From Streptomyces violaceusniger Tu 4113 (lineage in GTDB: Bacteria; Actinomycetota; Actinomycetes; Streptomycetales; Streptomycetaceae), in contig NC_015957.1 of the NCBI RefSeq assembly GCF_000147815.2, forward strand, positions 9,796,001 through 9,860,000: 64,000 nucleotides of DNA, given 5' to 3'. Both the position numbers and the translations under genes were made by a program. Positions 62,406 through 64,000 of this stretch are shown here, one piece after another. The stretch's first letter is position 1. The number at the start of each line of letters is the position of its first letter. The notes beneath the pieces were generated by a model. The model saw only the letters and a list, made by a program, of their open reading frames with translations. It had not been told where the DNA came from and did not search any database.

Positions 62406-63758
62406 ATGCAGCACTCCAATGCGGTGAACCGGCTGGACAGACTCCCCATCTCCCGGTTTCACAAGATCACCTTGCTGGCCGTCTCCTTCGCCTACTTCTT
62501 CGAGTTCGCGGACATCAACACCTTCGCCACCACCGCTCCCCAGCTCATCGACCTCTGGGGCATCACGGTCGATCAGATCGCCTACGTCACCTCGCTCTCG
62601 TTCGTCGGCATGTTCATCGGCTCCGTGGTCGCGAGCACGCTCGCCGACCGCTGGGGCCGCAAGAAGGCGCTGATCCACACCACGCTGTGCTTCGGGGTCT
62701 TCTCCCTGGCCTCGGTCTTCTCCTGGGACCTCGCCTCGCTGAGCGTGTTCCGGGTGCTGACCTCGGCCGGGCTGTCCGCGATGACCGTCGTGGCGGTCAT
62801 CTACGTCAACGAGATGTATCCGTCCGCCGTACGCGGCAAGTTCCAGGCGTACGCGATCGTCATCGGCATCTGCGGCACCCCGGCCACCAACCTCATCGCC
62901 AGCGTCGTCGTACCGCTCAGCGACTGGTCATGGCGGCTGGTCTACCTCTGGGGCGCCCTCGGCATCCTCTTCGTCCTCTTCACCCGGCACCTGGAGGAGT
63001 CCCCCCGCTGGCATGAGAGCAGGGGCGAGTACGACGCGGCGGAGGCGATCCTCACCGGGATCGAGACCCGGGTCGCCGCCGAGAAGGGCCCGCTCCCCGA
63101 GCCCGCGCCGCCGATCGACGAGACCCGGCCCGCCAAGGCGTCGCCCCGCCTCCTCCTGCGGAAGCGCTACCTCGGGCCGACCCTGCTGCTCACGGTCCTG
63201 TGGGTGACCCAGACCATCGGCTTCTTCGGCTACTCGAGCTGGGCGCCCACTCTGCTGGCCAAGGAGGGCTTCAGCGTCGAGAAGTCGGTCTTCTATGTGG
63301 CGCTCACCACCGTGGGCGCTCCGCTCGGCTCGTTCCTGGCCTCCCTGGTCACCGACCGGTTCGAGCGCAAATGGTGCCTGGTGGCCTTCGGCGCGGTGAT
63401 CGCGCTGTGCGGTCTGCTGTACGGGCTGACCTTCAACCCGGTCCTGATCGTGGTCTTCGGCTTCCTGGTGAACCTCTTCGAGCGCGGCTACACGGCCCTG
63501 GGGTACGCCTACTCCCCCGAGCTGTTCGACACCCGCGGCCGCTCGCTGGGCACGGGCGTCTCCTACGGGCTCGGCCGTCTCTCCAACGCCGCCGGACCGC
63601 TGATCATCGCGGCCCTCTACCACCGCACCGGCTATCAGAGCGTCTTCTACTTCATCGCCGGCACCTGGCTCCTGGGCGCCCTCATCCTGGCGGTCTTCGG
63701 CCCCCGGACCCGCCCGGCCCGTACGGCGGCGGCGGAACGGCCGCGCGCGGTCGTGTGA
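62406..63758 (+). CDS. MFS transporter, probably for an aromatic acid or PDC
   Basis: A 450-residue 12-helix MFS transporter. Motif A lies between helices 2 and 3 (LADRWGRKKALIH), with an acidic residue in helix 1 (FFEFADINTF), as in the aromatic-acid:H+ symporters (AAHS-like) and sugar-porter-like members. A repeat of motif A sits in the second half (LVTDRFERKWCLV). It follows ligI by 88 bases and closes the operon, so the substrate is probably protocatechuate, gallate, vanillate or PDC itself. That is inference from context. The start is ATG 62406. Confidence 0.82.
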   Translation: MQHSNAVNRLDRLPISRFHKITLLAVSFAYFFEFADINTFATTAPQLIDLWGITVDQIAYVTSLSFVGMFIGSVVASTLADRWGRKKALIHTTLCFGVFSLASVFSWDLASLSVFRVLTSAGLSAMTVVAVIYVNEMYPSAVRGKFQAYAIVIGICGTPATNLIASVVVPLSDWSWRLVYLWGALGILFVLFTRHLEESPRWHESRGEYDAAEAILTGIETRVAAEKGPLPEPAPPIDETRPAKASPRLLLRKRYLGPTLLLTVLWVTQTIGFFGYSSWAPTLLAKEGFSVEKSVFYVALTTVGAPLGSFLASLVTDRFERKWCLVAFGAVIALCGLLYGLTFNPVLIVVFGFLVNLFERGYTALGYAYSPELFDTRGRSLGTGVSYGLGRLSNAAGPLIIAALYHRTGYQSVFYFIAGTWLLGALILAVFGPRTRPARTAAAERPRAVV

Positions 63759-63867
63759 CGGGGCGGAGGTACCTGGGCGGTGACGTGGTGACGCGGCGAC
63801 GTCGGACGTTACGTCGTCGGTCACGTGGGGGTCACGTGGGTGAAAGGATGCGTCACACTGGTCTTCC

Positions 63868-64000
63868 GTGACCAGCCAACCGCCTTCCGCCCGTGTCGTC
63901 CTGCTCACCGGCCCCTCGGGCTCGGGAAAGTCCTCACTCGCGGCCCGCACCGGGCTGCCCGTGCTCAACCTCGACGACTTCTACAAGGAGGGCGGCGACC
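63868..64000 (+). CDS. Uridine kinase-like protein, N-terminal part
   Basis: The first 44 codons of a P-loop kinase that runs off the right edge. Walker A is LLTGPSGSGKSSLAA and NLDDFYKEGGD is the nucleoside-binding start of uridine kinases. It would phosphorylate uridine or cytidine, again a salvage role near the PNP/deoC block. I start it at GTG 63868; the upstream region has tandem GTCACGTGGG copies (about 63822-63840) and no clear ribosome site. Confidence 0.75.
   Translation, partial: MTSQPPSARVVLLTGPSGSGKSSLAARTGLPVLNLDDFYKEGGD

Overview
The window is chromosomal DNA from a high-GC actinomycete, almost certainly a Streptomyces. The main reasons are a tRNA-Leu(UAA) of the bldA type, resuscitation-promoting-factor genes (one behind a ydaO/c-di-AMP riboswitch), a complete conservon (cvnABCDE), acyl-CoA carboxylase genes with an epsilon subunit, an LAXTG sortase substrate, and very strong third-position GC bias. 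No rRNA operon, CRISPR array, integrase or prophage was seen.

Layout. 1-15.1 kb: core genes. These are a partial Bax-inhibitor-like protein, bldA, a MacB/FtsX-type ABC pair, cyclopropane-fatty-acid synthase, a type II NADH dehydrogenase behind a Rex-like box, ppx-DUF501-ftsB-eno, two Rpf-type muralytic proteins, a CYP107-like P450 and a tiny TTA-containing membrane ORF overlapping its start. 15.6-22.4 kb: a conservon (sensor-like ATPase, roadblock, DUF742, small GTPase, P450 without ExxR), followed by a leader ORF, an ABBA indole prenyltransferase and a tryptophanase. 22.5-30.7 kb: a mixed stretch (mazG, SurA-like lipoprotein, MITE-like repeat, HNH lipoprotein, DUF2079, VOC, L,D-transpeptidase, LAXTG protein). 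30.7-60.1 kb: a second core block. It holds hutH, GGDEF, echA, a second ExxR-less P450, cya, birA, pccB-pccE-maf-accA2 (propionyl/acetyl-CoA carboxylase), esterase, TetR, DeoR, lpdA, purine nucleoside phosphorylase, phosphomannomutase, deoC and two aldehyde dehydrogenases (nucleoside and deoxyribose salvage). 60.2-63.8 kb: an accessory ligJ-ligI-MFS operon for the protocatechuate/gallate 4,5-cleavage route. The window ends inside a uridine kinase gene.

From memory of S. coelicolor locus numbers, the first block resembles SCO3089-3099 and the second SCO4934-4913 read backwards. This is what an inversion around oriC would produce, with the accessory region at the junction.

Three themes recur. 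(1) bldA sits together with four genes carrying the rare TTA codon: the small membrane ORF, cvnC, DUF2079 and the second ExxR-less P450. (2) Several 3' ends (mazG, VOC, echA, cya, a membrane protein, accA2) are followed by short tandem copies that contain the gene's own stop codon. (3) Several intergenic regions are swollen with repeats. The most structured is a 1.1-kb nested inverted repeat upstream of phosphomannomutase. The two nucleoside-salvage promoters (PNP and deoC) share an identical 12-bp palindrome that looks like a common operator.
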